Assembly: GCA_023431185.1 (NCBI GenBank)
Contig: JAEYXS010000060.1
Span: 1-29,444 of the forward strand
From: Verrucomicrobiota bacterium
Lineage (GTDB): Bacteria > Verrucomicrobiota > Verrucomicrobiia > Limisphaerales > JAEYXS01
Direction: 5' to 3'
DNA length: 29,444 nucleotides
The notes under the pieces were generated by a model. The model was given only the letters and a program-made list of their open reading frames with translations, did no database searches and had not been told where the DNA came from. Each line of letters begins with the position of its first letter. Within the stretch, counting starts at the first letter, position 1. The translations under genes were made by a program, and so were the position numbers. This document shows positions 7,901-15,308 of this stretch, in pieces.

Positions 7901-8641
7901 ACCCAGCATCTCGGTCAGCCGCCGGTTGAAAATCACATGACCGGTCTGGATGTTCCAATCCCAAGTGCCCAATTCCGCCCCGCGCAAGGCCAGATGATAA
8001 CGCTCCCGCGATTCCCGCAGTTCTGCTTCCGCCTTTTTGCGCTCGGAAATGTTGCGGAAATAGCCACCGGCATACTCCTTGCCCCGGTGCTGGATGTAGT
8101 TGGCGGAGATCTCCACTGGCACAACCCGCCCGTCCGCCAGATGATGCTCGCTCTCAAAAATGGCGAAGCGGGTCACCTTCAGTTTTTCCCAATTCGATTG
8201 CCCGCGTGCTTTCGCGTAAGCCGGGTCCCAGTCCCGGACCCGCAAGGTCAGCAGTTTTTCCCGGCTGACACCGAAATGCCGGACCGCCGCCTCATTGACA
8301 TAGACCATCCGGAAATCATCCGCCGGGTCCAGGACATACACGGGATCGTTGGACAGTTCGTTAAGCTGCTTGACGAACTGCAACTCTTCCAAGGTTCGCT
8401 CGCGGCGGACCAGTTCGCGCTGGAGCAGCCACTTGAACATGATCAGCCCGGTGATGGTGACGAAAACCAAGCCCTTGATGGTGTCCAGGAAACCGTGGCT
8501 CCGCCAGCTTTCGGAGAGCAGGAAATTGACGGCGTAATCACTCAGCAATATCCAAGCATACCCGATCAACAGGTAGATGCTCAGCAGTCGGTTCGCGGCA
8601 GCAGCAGGTGGACTTTCTTTCTTAGGCGTCTGCGGTTCCAT
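4961..8641 (-). CDS. Membrane hybrid sensor histidine kinase with six PAS domains and a receiver
   Basis: Read from the ATG at 8641, this is a 1226-residue protein. Two membrane segments lie at about residues 18-42 and 54-73. Six PAS modules follow at roughly 90-199, 210-329, 341-459, 474-582, 594-709 and 721-831, several ending in the PAC-like pattern G-x-(D/N)-I-(S/T)-E-R-K. The HisKA box GGIAHDLNNVLAP carries the phospho-acceptor His856. The ATPase domain shows the N box (NLCINARDAMPDGG), the G1 box DTGMGIP and the G2 box GKGTGLGLS. A receiver closes the protein with acidic Asp1101/Asp1102, phospho-acceptor Asp1147 in VVTDIMMP, and Lys1201. The long frame opens at 8689, but the extra 16 residues look non-coding. 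No output-domain partner gene is adjacent, so the target is unknown. No PAS cofactor can be assigned. Confidence 0.95.
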   Translation of the reverse strand: MEPQTPKKESPPAAAANRLLSIYLLIGYAWILLSDYAVNFLLSESWRSHGFLDTIKGLVFVTITGLIMFKWLLQRELVRRERTLEELQFVKQLNELSNDPVYVLDPADDFRMVYVNEAAVRHFGVSREKLLTLRVRDWDPAYAKARGQSNWEKLKVTRFAIFESEHHLADGRVVPVEISANYIQHRGKEYAGGYFRNISERKKAEAELRESRERYHLALRGAELGTWDWNIQTGHVIFNRRLTEMLGYRLEDLEPNVKTWENLIHPEDLPNVMKVLQMHLEGRSEIYKAEHRLKTKSGEWLWVLDSGCVFDRDAEGKPLRAVGTQQNIDAQKKADHILREQRAMLEGILNSVPQAVFWKDRDSRYLGCNRVFAQAAGFKDPEQLVGKTDFELPWGPREGKGYVADDQQVIASKKAKYNIIEPITLADGPQRWLETSKTPLLRPDGEVFGVLGVFQDITERKQMEQQLRQERDFSKWTMDVLPGIFYVLERDGLMRLWNPQLERVTGRTAEQVKGRNCLEMLHPEDHARVVEAIGGVFEKGEDQVAARLLTLAGSAIPYHFHGRRIELDGRPCILGVGIDISERLKIEEQLENQLRFQQTLMSTIPVPIFTKDLAGRYLEWNLACEKFMAMKQEDGRGKRVTDLAPPELAKIHEQKDQELLSKGGIQAYECKVHNATGELRDAIFHKAILTGQDGQPLGIIGAVLDITELKKVKKHLLLQESALNAAANGIVITDATGKILWANPAFATLTGYATEEVTGLTPQVLKSGRQDTDFYQQMWQTIASGQVWRGELVNRRKDGTLYDEEMTITPVRDAAGKITNFIAIKQDISQRKQMEAQYLRAQRMEGIGMLAGGIAHDLNNVLAPILMSIELLKDIHPDAETSDILRSLQDSAQRGADIVRQVLTFARGIKGERLLVAPKHLIKDMGRVAQEAFPRNIRVSTDVPINLWNVSGDPTQLHQVLLNLCINARDAMPDGGTLSMVARNETVKDLQSEVGIQIADGDYVVISVKDTGMGIPPELHERIFEPFFTTKEQGKGTGLGLSTVMGIVKSHHGYLRILSEPGKGAEFLIYLPAVKDAAPATETKEQTALPQGQGELVLVVDDEPAITEVAKDILIRNGYRVLTASDGTEAMALVAQNQSKVHLVVTDIMMPFMDGVALVRGLRKLAPKVKIIACSGLASGASMTSKVEELRRLGVSPIMHKPFTAQRLLVNVRNILHNGPLEPEET

Positions 8642-8759
8642 GTGTCTCTGGCTGTACTTAACTTGGGAATGGAACTGCTTTAGCCCCATCCCAAGGGTCA
8701 GCTAGGGTGACCATGTCATCCAGGGCCTCAAGGTGCCAACCGGATTTTGCGCCTTACCA

Positions 8760-8773
8760 ATGCAAGTTTGCAT
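8760..8773. promoter_or_regulatory. Short palindrome upstream of the kinase gene
   Basis: ATGCAA-GT-TTGCAT is a perfect 6-bp inverted repeat between the phoH-like stop and the kinase start. It could be an operator for the kinase gene. No U-tract follows, so it is not a typical terminator. A second, looser inverted repeat (CAAGGTGC at 8729-8736, GCACCTTG at 8797-8804) surrounds it. Confidence 0.3.
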
Positions 8774-8812
8774 CAGTATCTCCGTAGTCTCTGGTAGCAC
8801 CTTGCGAAATGG

Positions 8813-10123
8813 CTAGAGGATATTCGCCGCCAGTTCGGCCAACTCGGAGCGCTCGCCCTTCTGCAGTTCTATATGCGCCGCAATGGCATGCGGCCGGAAC
8901 CGGCTCACGATGTAGTTGAATCCGTTAGAGGCGGAATCCACATACGGGTTGTCGATCTGGTAGGGATCGCCCGTGAGGATGATCTTCGTCCCTTCGCCCG
9001 CGCGCGTGATGATGGTCTTCACCTCCAGCGGGGTCAGATTCTGCGCCTCATCGATGATCATGAACTGGTTCGCGATGCTGCGTCCACGGATGAAGCTCAG
9101 TGCTTCCACCACGATGGAGCCGGAACGCATCAGGTCACCGCTGCGGCGATGCTCATTGCCCATGTTCAAGTCGCTGAGCAGTTCGAGCGCATCATGGATG
9201 GGCTGCATCCAGGGATTCAGCTTCTCTTCCAGTGTGCCGGGCAGGAAGCCGATCTCCTTGCCCATCGAGATGGTCGGCCGCGCGACGATCACGCGGCGGA
9301 ACTCGCGATCCATGATGGTACGCTTGAGCCCTGCGGCCATGGCCATGAGCGTCTTGCCGGTGCCGGCCTTGCCCATCAGGGTAACGATCTTGATGCGGTC
9401 ATCCAGCAGTGCATCGAAGGCGAAATGTTGCTCGCGGTTGCGCGGCTTGATGCCCCAGACGCCCTCCCGGACATCGATGATGGGCACAAGTTTCTTGCCC
9501 GTGGGGTCCACCTTGGTCAGCGCCGTGCGCTTGGGGTTCGTCTCATCGATGAGCGTGCAGTACTCGCTCGGGCTGTAACGCATCGAGGCATCCAGCTCCA
9601 GCTCCTCGTTCGCGCGGAACTTCGCCATGACCTCGGGCGAGACCGCCTTCTCCGTCATGCCCGTATAAAGCTCGGAGATGTTGACGCGGTCCGTCTCGTA
9701 ATCTTCCGCCGGCAGGCCGCTGGCATCGGCCTTGATGCGCAGGTTGATGTCCTTGGTGACCAGCACCGTATGGATGTTCTTGTCCGCCGCCTGCACATCC
9801 AGGGCGCAGGAGACGATCTTGCTGTCCACCGTGTTGCTGATGGCGGGCCGGCCATGGCCGTTGCCATTGTTATCTTTGAAGACGATGCGCAGCCGTCCGC
9901 CGTTGGGCAGCTTGACCCCTTCACTCAGGCTGCCGGACTCCCGGAAGCCGTCCATCATGCGCGAGACCATGCGCGCGTGCTGGCCGAGTTCGGAAGATTC
10001 GCGCTTGAAGCGGTCAATCTCTTCGATCACCTCGATGGGGACGAAGACATTGTTCTCCTGAAAGTTCAGGAGGGAGTTGGGGTCGTGAAGGAGGACGTTG
10101 GTGTCGAGGATGTAGTTTTTCAC
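8813..10123 (-). CDS. PIN-PhoH family ATPase / putative ribonuclease
   Basis: The 436-residue protein has an N-terminal PIN nuclease domain (about 1-145) that starts ILDTNVLLHDP, with Asp7 as the first acidic ligand and further acids at ETD and VTKD. The C-terminal PhoH ATPase (about 215-436) shows Walker A GKAGTGKT at 251-258 and Walker B MIIDEAQNLTP at 355-365. Proteins with this layout (PhoH2/YlaK type) are proposed ATP-dependent RNA helicase-ribonucleases. The start is GTG at 10123: its GTGA overlaps the stop of the upstream GST-fold gene by four bases, which decides the start and suggests coupling. No VapB-like antitoxin gene is adjacent, unlike mycobacterial phoAT-phoH2. Confidence 0.94.
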   Translation of the reverse strand: MKNYILDTNVLLHDPNSLLNFQENNVFVPIEVIEEIDRFKRESSELGQHARMVSRMMDGFRESGSLSEGVKLPNGGRLRIVFKDNNGNGHGRPAISNTVDSKIVSCALDVQAADKNIHTVLVTKDINLRIKADASGLPAEDYETDRVNISELYTGMTEKAVSPEVMAKFRANEELELDASMRYSPSEYCTLIDETNPKRTALTKVDPTGKKLVPIIDVREGVWGIKPRNREQHFAFDALLDDRIKIVTLMGKAGTGKTLMAMAAGLKRTIMDREFRRVIVARPTISMGKEIGFLPGTLEEKLNPWMQPIHDALELLSDLNMGNEHRRSGDLMRSGSIVVEALSFIRGRSIANQFMIIDEAQNLTPLEVKTIITRAGEGTKIILTGDPYQIDNPYVDSASNGFNYIVSRFRPHAIAAHIELQKGERSELAELAANIL

Positions 10124-10788
10124 TTAGACAATTCCGCCAGTTTGATTTTGGCCATCCGCTTATACCACGCCGAGAGCTGGGCATGCTCGGCGGGCAAACG
10201 GTAATGGCCGGAGTAGAGATAGTTTCCGAGCATGCCGAACAGGTCGAAGTCGGCGAAGCGCGGCCGGTTATCCAACAGGTAGGGACGGTCGAGCAGCATC
10301 TGCTCGAACGGGGCGAGCTTGGCACCGAGTTCGGCCACCAGCAGTTTCTGCTGGGCCCGCCACAGATCCAGGCAGCCGCGGCCGAACTTGCGTTCCTTGT
10401 GCCGCTGGAAACCAAGCTGGCTGGCGACGGGGACGAATTCCCGGTAGTAAACGTCGTTCAATTTGAAGCCGAGGCCTTCGACCTCGTTTTCAATGTACCG
10501 CCAGACGATGCTCTGCAAACCGCGCAGTTCGCGCGGGAAGAGGCCGAGTTCAAACTTGTTGTCGAGGTACTTGGCGATGACCTGGGAATCATCCTGCGTC
10601 TCGAAGAGCACCTGGCGTCCATCCTTCAGGACCGGCACCTGGTAATAGCGCTGCTTGGTGAGCTTCCAGATGAGGGAGCGGTCATGGTAAGGGACGTTGA
10701 CGTTCTTGAAGGGAACTTTGCCAAACTCAAGGATGCGGCGCTGGACGATCACGAACGGGCTGTATTCGAATCCGTAAAGTTGTATCAT
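10120..10788 (-). CDS. Glutathione S-transferase-fold protein
   Basis: The 222-residue product has an N-terminal thioredoxin-like domain (MIQLYGFEYSPF...) with the cis-proline motif QVPVLKDG and the following ETQDDSQVIAKYLD, where GSTs bind the gamma-glutamyl group. An all-helical C-terminal domain contains NRPRFADFDLFGML, the N-capping motif of the GST core. The residue after SPF is Val rather than the catalytic Cys of omega and related classes, and no obvious replacement is seen, so catalysis is uncertain. The ATG at 10788 begins the beta strand of the fold; the longer frame from 10863 adds 25 atypical residues. It is translationally coupled to the PhoH-like gene, a pairing whose meaning is not known to me. 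Confidence 0.85.
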   Translation of the reverse strand: MIQLYGFEYSPFVIVQRRILEFGKVPFKNVNVPYHDRSLIWKLTKQRYYQVPVLKDGRQVLFETQDDSQVIAKYLDNKFELGLFPRELRGLQSIVWRYIENEVEGLGFKLNDVYYREFVPVASQLGFQRHKERKFGRGCLDLWRAQQKLLVAELGAKLAPFEQMLLDRPYLLDNRPRFADFDLFGMLGNYLYSGHYRLPAEHAQLSAWYKRMAKIKLAELSK

Positions 10789-11111
10789 AGGTGCGGTAGG
10801 CGGCCGTACTGGGGCGTAAGTCCTTTCCATGTGTCCCGAAAGCTCGGCACCAGGAAACGGCACAGGTTAAAGCAGGCGGATAAGCCGTGAGCACGAACAC
10901 CGGAGGAAATGCGGGGACCAATCGCCCGAACCAAGGGGGTGATGGACAGAAAGTGCGCCTTCAGCTTTGGCAAGCTTTGGTTGGCAGAAACCCGGCTTAA
11001 CGGCACGAGCGAAATCTAGGAGCGACATCCATTGCTGACAAGCGGAACTTTAGTGACAATTTCGCGACGGCTAAAGCTCCCGCCCCACACGTCACTCCAC
11101 CCAGCTCATCC
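10789..11111. other. Intergenic stretch with no supported gene
   Basis: The 323 bases between the exonuclease stop and the GST-fold start hold no clear promoter, RNA or repeat. A minus-strand frame (11006-10785) stays open for 73 codons, but its sequence looks non-coding and it runs into the GST-fold start. Confidence 0.5.
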
Positions 11112-11831
11112 TTACTTGATCCCCGCGAGCCGTTCTTTCCAGATCTTGTAGAGTGACACCGTCGCGTGGACGTCCCGCAGGCAATACTCGGCGATCTCGC
11201 GGTGCTGGCCCGCCTGCATCATGGTGCTCACGTCCATGCCGGTCACGCCGTGGGCCTTGGGCGAATCGATGCCGAAGGCCTTGCAATAGAAATCCAGGTT
11301 GAACTTGCGGGCCGCCCCTTCACGTCCGCTGACATTGTAGAAGGTAAGCTGCTCCGCCAGATCGCAATGTGGCTCCACCTGATACCGGTAGCCAAGCCAG
11401 TTCTTCTTTGAGATAGGCACATTCAGCACCGCTGAGCGCAGATACATGAACGGGACGTCAAAACCGCGGCCGTTGAAGGTGACGATGGAGTCATAATGCT
11501 TCGCTACGTCCCAAAAAGCGGTGAGCAGCTCGGATTCGTCGGCGAAAGGCACGAATTCGACCGGCCCGGACTCACCCGCATCCTCCTCGTAGTCATCCGC
11601 GAGAAAAAGCACCTGTCCGCGCTGCGAATCCGCATTCAACATGGCGATGCAGACCACTTGCGCGGTCAACGGCCACAGGCTGAACATGCGCTCAATCTCA
11701 GTCTTGCGCTGGGCGCGCGCCGCTTCATCGGGGATTTTCTCAGCTTCGCGAAAAAGATATTCGATCTGCACGTCGTCGAAGTGTTCGAGGCCGAGGGCGG
11801 AGGTTTCGATGTCGAAGATGAGAGTAGCCAT
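11112..11831 (-). CDS. Predicted 3'-5' exonuclease (PolB-type exonuclease / RNase H-like fold)
   Basis: The 239-residue protein has DEDD exonuclease signatures. Exo I is IFDIET (Asp7, Glu9), exo II is TFNGRGFDVPFM (Asn120, Asp125), and exo III is YCLRDVHATVSLY (Tyr216, Asp220). This matches stand-alone exonucleases related to the proofreading domain of family B polymerases and the RNase_H_2 group. They are expected to remove 3' nucleotides from DNA or RNA using two metal ions. No polymerase domain is attached. The gene is monocistronic, and the ATG at 11831 begins directly with the first beta strand. The exact substrate cannot be told from sequence. Confidence 0.88.
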   Translation of the reverse strand: MATLIFDIETSALGLEHFDDVQIEYLFREAEKIPDEAARAQRKTEIERMFSLWPLTAQVVCIAMLNADSQRGQVLFLADDYEEDAGESGPVEFVPFADESELLTAFWDVAKHYDSIVTFNGRGFDVPFMYLRSAVLNVPISKKNWLGYRYQVEPHCDLAEQLTFYNVSGREGAARKFNLDFYCKAFGIDSPKAHGVTGMDVSTMMQAGQHREIAEYCLRDVHATVSLYKIWKERLAGIK

Positions 11832-11869
11832 GATGTGTGCGCTAGTGCCGGGCGGAAGGATGACAGGGT

Positions 11870-11917
11870 CTGAAAACGAAAGGAAGTCCTGTCAGATGTT
11901 TCTGAGCAGGACTTCCC
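11870..11917 (-). terminator. Intrinsic terminator after the AAKK-repeat gene
   Basis: GGAAGTCCTG (11882-11891) pairs with CAGGACTTCC (11907-11916). The stem extends inward through TCAGA (11892-11896) with TCTGA (11901-11905), with one bulged G and a four-base loop, giving about 15 bp. On the minus strand it is followed by TTTCGTTTTC. It lies about 30 bases after the stop of the tiny basic gene and supports transcription of that gene. Confidence 0.8.
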
Positions 11918-11945
11918 TCTGAATCTTAACTCAAAGCAAGAAGCG

Positions 11946-12026
11946 TTACTTCTTCTTTGCAGCTTTCTTAGCAGCGGGTTTCTTCGCAGCTTTCTTTGCA
12001 GCTTTCTTAGCGGCCACGGAAATCAC
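11946..12026 (-). CDS. Very small lysine/alanine-rich histone H1-like peptide (23-26 aa)
   Basis: The minus strand encodes, from GTG at 12026 or more likely GTG at 12017, a peptide reading AAKKAAKKAAKKPAAKK followed by AAKKK and TAA. The frame has no ATG. GGGGGG lies 8 bases before the inner GTG and could serve as a ribosome binding site, giving 23 residues. The AAKK/PAAKK pattern is that of bacterial histone H1-like proteins and of the tails on some DNA-binding proteins, which neutralise and compact DNA. Here the tail exists alone, with no globular part. A strong terminator follows and a plausible promoter precedes it, so an independent gene is likelier than a decayed fragment. It is divergent from mutS. 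Translation is not proven. Confidence 0.6.
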   Translation of the reverse strand: MISVAAKKAAKKAAKKPAAKKAAKKK

Positions 12027-12123
12027 CCCCCATCGGCATCGGATAAAATCCGGAGAAAAAATGTTCTGTCTGTTGCTTTGTCACGCGTTTGTAACTGGGT
12101 CTGTGAGGCTGTCTATGGTGTAG

Positions 12124-12152
12124 TTCATAGTCTGCTGAAAATTTTTTGCAAA
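12124..12152 (-). promoter_or_regulatory. Candidate promoter for the AAKK-repeat gene
   Basis: On the minus strand TTTGCA (12147-12152) and TATGAA (12124-12129) are separated by exactly 17 bases and flanked by A/T-rich tracts. Each box matches consensus at 4 of 6. The leader to the GTG start would be about 100 bases. The mutS promoter should lie in the same region on the other strand but is not clear. Confidence 0.35.
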
Positions 12153-12201
12153 CTTTTTTGCGTTCGACGTTGAAATATTTTCGCGCAAACTGTCGCGCAC
12201 G

Positions 12202-14778
12202 ATGTCACGCGAAACGAAGTTAACACCGATGATGGCCCAGTACCGCCGCATCAAAAGTGAACTGCCTCCTGATGCGTTGCTGCTGTTTCGTCTCGGTGAT
12301 TTCTACGAAATGTTTTTTGAGGATGCGCAGGTCGGGGCGCAACTTCTGAATGTCGCTTTGACGAAACGCGGTGAAGTTCCGATGTGCGGCATCCCTTTTC
12401 ACGCCGCGAACAACTACATCTCCCGCATCCTTAAAGCAGGTCGCAAGATCGCCATCTGTGATCAAGTCGAAGAGGCGAAGCCCGGTCAGCTCGTGCGGCG
12501 TGAAGTGACGCAGATACTCAGTCCCGGCACGCATTTTGATGAGCGCATGCTCACTGCCGAGCGGAACAATTACCTCGCCGCCATCTATCGCAGCGGCAAA
12601 AGCATCGGTCTCGCCATCGTCGATCTCACCACCGGCGACTTCAAAGCGACCGAACTGAGCAGTGAAGCGGCGTTGTTGAGCGAACTCGAACGTCTGCGGC
12701 CCGCCGAGATCATCCATCCGACAGAGGACGGAGGGTTGAACGAGCTCTTGCCCGGCACTTTGGCGGTAGTGAGCGGCTATGACGGCTGGGTTTTCGCCAC
12801 GGAGACGGCGCAATTCACCGTGCGCGAGCATTTCAAGGTGGCGTCGCTCGATGGTTTTGGACTCAAAGGGCGGAATGCGGCCACGGGCGCCGCTGGGGCC
12901 ATCCTGCACTACCTCACGCAGCATCTGCGGCGCGATGTCTCCCATCTCACCCGCCTTTCCTGTTACGAATGCGGTGATTACCTCACATTGGACGCCATCT
13001 CGCTGCGCAATCTCGAGATTTTGGAACCCTTGCATAAGGACGCGCCGCGCGATGCCTCGCTCTTCGGTGCGTTGAACCGCACGGTGACGCCCATGGGCGC
13101 GCGCCGGCTGCGCGATTGGCTCACGCAACCGCTTGCTTCCGTCGCCGCCATCCATTGGCGGCAGGATGCGGTCGAAACCTTCATGCGCAGCGGACGTTCC
13201 TTGGAAGAACTGCGCACTAGCCTCAAGGAAGTGCGTGATCTGGAGCGCACCATCGGCCGTTTGAGCCTCGGCAGTGGCAATGGCCGTGATCTGCAAGCCC
13301 TGCGGCTGGCTCTCGCACAGGTCCCAGGCTTGCGCAGCCTTTTGGAGCAGGTGACGGTGAACGCCAAGGCCTCCACTGCCGAACTGAAGCTGCCTTCCGA
13401 CACCGAAACCATCCGCAAATCCGGTGCGGCGCATCTTTTGGGCGAGCTCAGCACCCGTTTGAGCGATCTGCCCGACGTGGTGGACGAGATCACCCGCGCG
13501 ATCGTCGATGAACCGCCGCTCGCGGTGAAGGAAGGCGGACTCATCCGCGATGGTTTCGATCCGAATCTCGACGAATTGCGCTCCGCGACGCGGGACGGCA
13601 AGGATTGGATCGCCAAATTGCAGCAGGATGAGATCGAACGCACGGGCATACCCTCGCTCAAGGTGCGGTTCAACTCGGTTTTCGGCTACTACATCGAGAT
13701 CACCAAGTCGAACCTCGACAAAGTGCCCGCCGATTACATCCGCAAGCAGACCATTGCGAACGGCGAACGCTTCATCACGCCTGCTTTGAAGGAGATGGAG
13801 GGCAAGATTCTCGGCGCAGAAGAGCGCAGCACGAAATTGGAGTATGAAATCTTCCTCAAAGTGCGGGAAGCCGTCATTGCGCGCCTGCCGGAAATCCAAG
13901 AGACCGCCCGCGCGCTCGCACAAGTGGATGTGCTGTCCTCTTTTGCCGAAACTGCGCGCCTTTACAAGCATGTGCGGCCGGAAGTGGGCAGCGAAGGCGT
14001 GCTAAGCATCCGCGATGGGCGGCATCCGGTGCTGGATCAGGCGGTCACGGAAGAACGTTTCGTGCCGAATGACACGGAACTGAGCAACACGACACAGCAG
14101 ATCGCGCTCATCACCGGGCCAAACATGGCCGGTAAGAGCACGTTCATCCGCCAGGTGGCCCTGCTGACGCTCATGGCGCATACCGGCTCCTTCATCCCGG
14201 CGGCTTCGGCACGCATTGATCTCGTGGACCGTATCTTCACGCGCATCGGTGCCAGTGATGACATCGCGCGCGGGCAATCCACCTTCATGGTGGAGATGAG
14301 CGAGACGGCGAACATCCTGAACAACGCCACCGCCCGCAGCCTCATCATCCTAGATGAGATCGGGCGCGGCACGAGCACCTTTGATGGTTTGAGCCTCGCC
14401 TGGTCCATCGTGGAGCATCTGCACAACCAGTCCGGCGCCAAGACCCTCTTCGCCACGCATTATCACGAACTCACCGAACTGGCGGGCCGTCTGCCGCGCG
14501 TGAAGAACTACAACGTGGCCGTGCGCGAGTGGAACGACCAGATCATCTTCCTGCGCAAGATCGTAGAGGGCGGCACGGACAAGAGCTACGGTATTCAAGT
14601 GGCGCGGCTCGCGGGCGTGCCCAAGTCCGTCATCGAACGGGCGAAGCAGATCTTGGTGAACCTGGAAGACTCTGAGCTGACACCGGAGGGCAACGTGCGC
14701 CACGTCACGCGCAAGAATCAGGACCGGGAGAAGCTGAAACAGCTCGAACCACCACCGCAGTTGGATCTGTTTGGGTGA
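12202..14778 (+). CDS. mutS: DNA mismatch repair protein MutS
   Basis: The 858-residue MutS1-type protein recognises mismatches and small loops and recruits MutL. The mismatch-reading Phe-x-Glu motif is seen as FYEMF (Phe34, Glu36) in the N-terminal domain. The connector, lever and clamp regions follow. The ABC-type ATPase has Walker A GPNMAGKST at 639-647, Walker B LIILDEIGRGTSTFDG with Asp718-Glu719, and the H-loop FATHYHELTEL. The helix-turn-helix dimer region and an LFG C-terminus complete it. The length matches E. coli MutS (853). MutL is not in the window. The ATG at 12202 fits family alignments, although no Shine-Dalgarno sequence is evident. Confidence 0.98.
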   Translation: MSRETKLTPMMAQYRRIKSELPPDALLLFRLGDFYEMFFEDAQVGAQLLNVALTKRGEVPMCGIPFHAANNYISRILKAGRKIAICDQVEEAKPGQLVRREVTQILSPGTHFDERMLTAERNNYLAAIYRSGKSIGLAIVDLTTGDFKATELSSEAALLSELERLRPAEIIHPTEDGGLNELLPGTLAVVSGYDGWVFATETAQFTVREHFKVASLDGFGLKGRNAATGAAGAILHYLTQHLRRDVSHLTRLSCYECGDYLTLDAISLRNLEILEPLHKDAPRDASLFGALNRTVTPMGARRLRDWLTQPLASVAAIHWRQDAVETFMRSGRSLEELRTSLKEVRDLERTIGRLSLGSGNGRDLQALRLALAQVPGLRSLLEQVTVNAKASTAELKLPSDTETIRKSGAAHLLGELSTRLSDLPDVVDEITRAIVDEPPLAVKEGGLIRDGFDPNLDELRSATRDGKDWIAKLQQDEIERTGIPSLKVRFNSVFGYYIEITKSNLDKVPADYIRKQTIANGERFITPALKEMEGKILGAEERSTKLEYEIFLKVREAVIARLPEIQETARALAQVDVLSSFAETARLYKHVRPEVGSEGVLSIRDGRHPVLDQAVTEERFVPNDTELSNTTQQIALITGPNMAGKSTFIRQVALLTLMAHTGSFIPAASARIDLVDRIFTRIGASDDIARGQSTFMVEMSETANILNNATARSLIILDEIGRGTSTFDGLSLAWSIVEHLHNQSGAKTLFATHYHELTELAGRLPRVKNYNVAVREWNDQIIFLRKIVEGGTDKSYGIQVARLAGVPKSVIERAKQILVNLEDSELTPEGNVRHVTRKNQDREKLKQLEPPPQLDLFG

Positions 14779-14789
14779 TTTGCAGTTCA

Positions 14790-15221
14790 ATGAACACGAA
14801 AATCAAGCGAACCTATCATCCGAATGGTCAATTGATGGCCGAGCTGACGCTTGTTAACGGAGTGGCAAACGGGTTGTCCCGTCGTTGGCATTCAAACGGC
14901 ATGTTGGCCATGGAAGCTACACTCAATGACGGGCTACTCGATGGGGTGGTTAAAAATTGGATGCCAGATGGGAAATTTTTAGGGTCGTACGAGATGCAAT
15001 GCGGCACCAGGGTAAGCCTGGTCTGGTATCCGGATGGAAGGCTGCAAAGTGAGGTTTCCGTTATTCGCGGAGTGATATGCGGGCGTCAGCGGGCTTGGTA
15101 TGAGGATGGAGAATTTGCAAAACAAGTGTTCTGGATCTTCGGCAAGAAAGTTTCCAAAAAGAAATACTTGGAAGCATGCAAAAAAGACGCATCCCTCCCC
15201 CGATATGCTGACGCAGATTGA
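14790..15221 (+). CDS. YwqK/MORN-repeat-like protein
   Basis: The 143-residue product contains repeated units of the form (Y/W)-x-x-(N/D)-G-x-(L/M)-x-x-E: TYHPNGQLMAE, RWHSNGMLAME, NWMPDGKFLGS, VWYPDGRLQSE and AWYEDGEFAKQ. This pattern is typical of MORN-like proteins annotated as YwqK-family antitoxins. No adjacent toxin of that kind is visible, so an antitoxin role should not be assumed. The C-terminus is lysine-rich. A GTG at 14775 overlapping the mutS stop could be an alternative start adding five residues; the ATG at 14790 is preferred as the conventional choice. The gene is lower in GC than mutS, which may hint at a separate history. Confidence 0.75.
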   Translation: MNTKIKRTYHPNGQLMAELTLVNGVANGLSRRWHSNGMLAMEATLNDGLLDGVVKNWMPDGKFLGSYEMQCGTRVSLVWYPDGRLQSEVSVIRGVICGRQRAWYEDGEFAKQVFWIFGKKVSKKKYLEACKKDASLPRYADAD

Positions 15222-15237
15222 ACGGTCGCCGGTGGAT

Positions 15238-15253
15238 TCGTTCGGCTGAACGA
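15238..15253. promoter_or_regulatory. Inverted repeat upstream of the toxin-antitoxin pair
   Basis: TCGTTC-GGCT-GAACGA is a perfect 6-bp inverted repeat just before the candidate promoter of the toxin-antitoxin genes. It could be the operator for antitoxin autoregulation or a weak transcription end for the preceding gene. No U-tract follows. Confidence 0.3.
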
Positions 15254-15262
15254 GGGATTCAA

Positions 15263-15289
15263 TTGAAGGCTGGTCATGCCATGTATGAT
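15263..15289 (+). promoter_or_regulatory. Candidate promoter of the toxin-antitoxin pair
   Basis: TTGAAG (15263-15268) and TATGAT (15284-15289) lie 15 bases apart, about 20 bases before the antitoxin start. The -10 is good but the spacer is short. Confidence 0.3.
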
Positions 15290-15308
15290 GAAGTAGTTTA
15301 AAGGAGTT

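Noticed and set aside
10785..11006. 73-codon minus-strand frame upstream of the GST-fold gene
   Set aside because: It overlaps the GST-fold start in another frame, lacks a ribosome binding site, and its sequence resembles no protein family.
12220..13971. 583-codon minus-strand frame opposite mutS
   Set aside because: mutS is certain, and the antisense translation shows only skewed composition.
14790..15221. YwqK-like protein as the antitoxin of a new system
   Set aside because: No toxin partner is adjacent; the following RelB/RelE-like pair is complete by itself, with its own promoter candidate.
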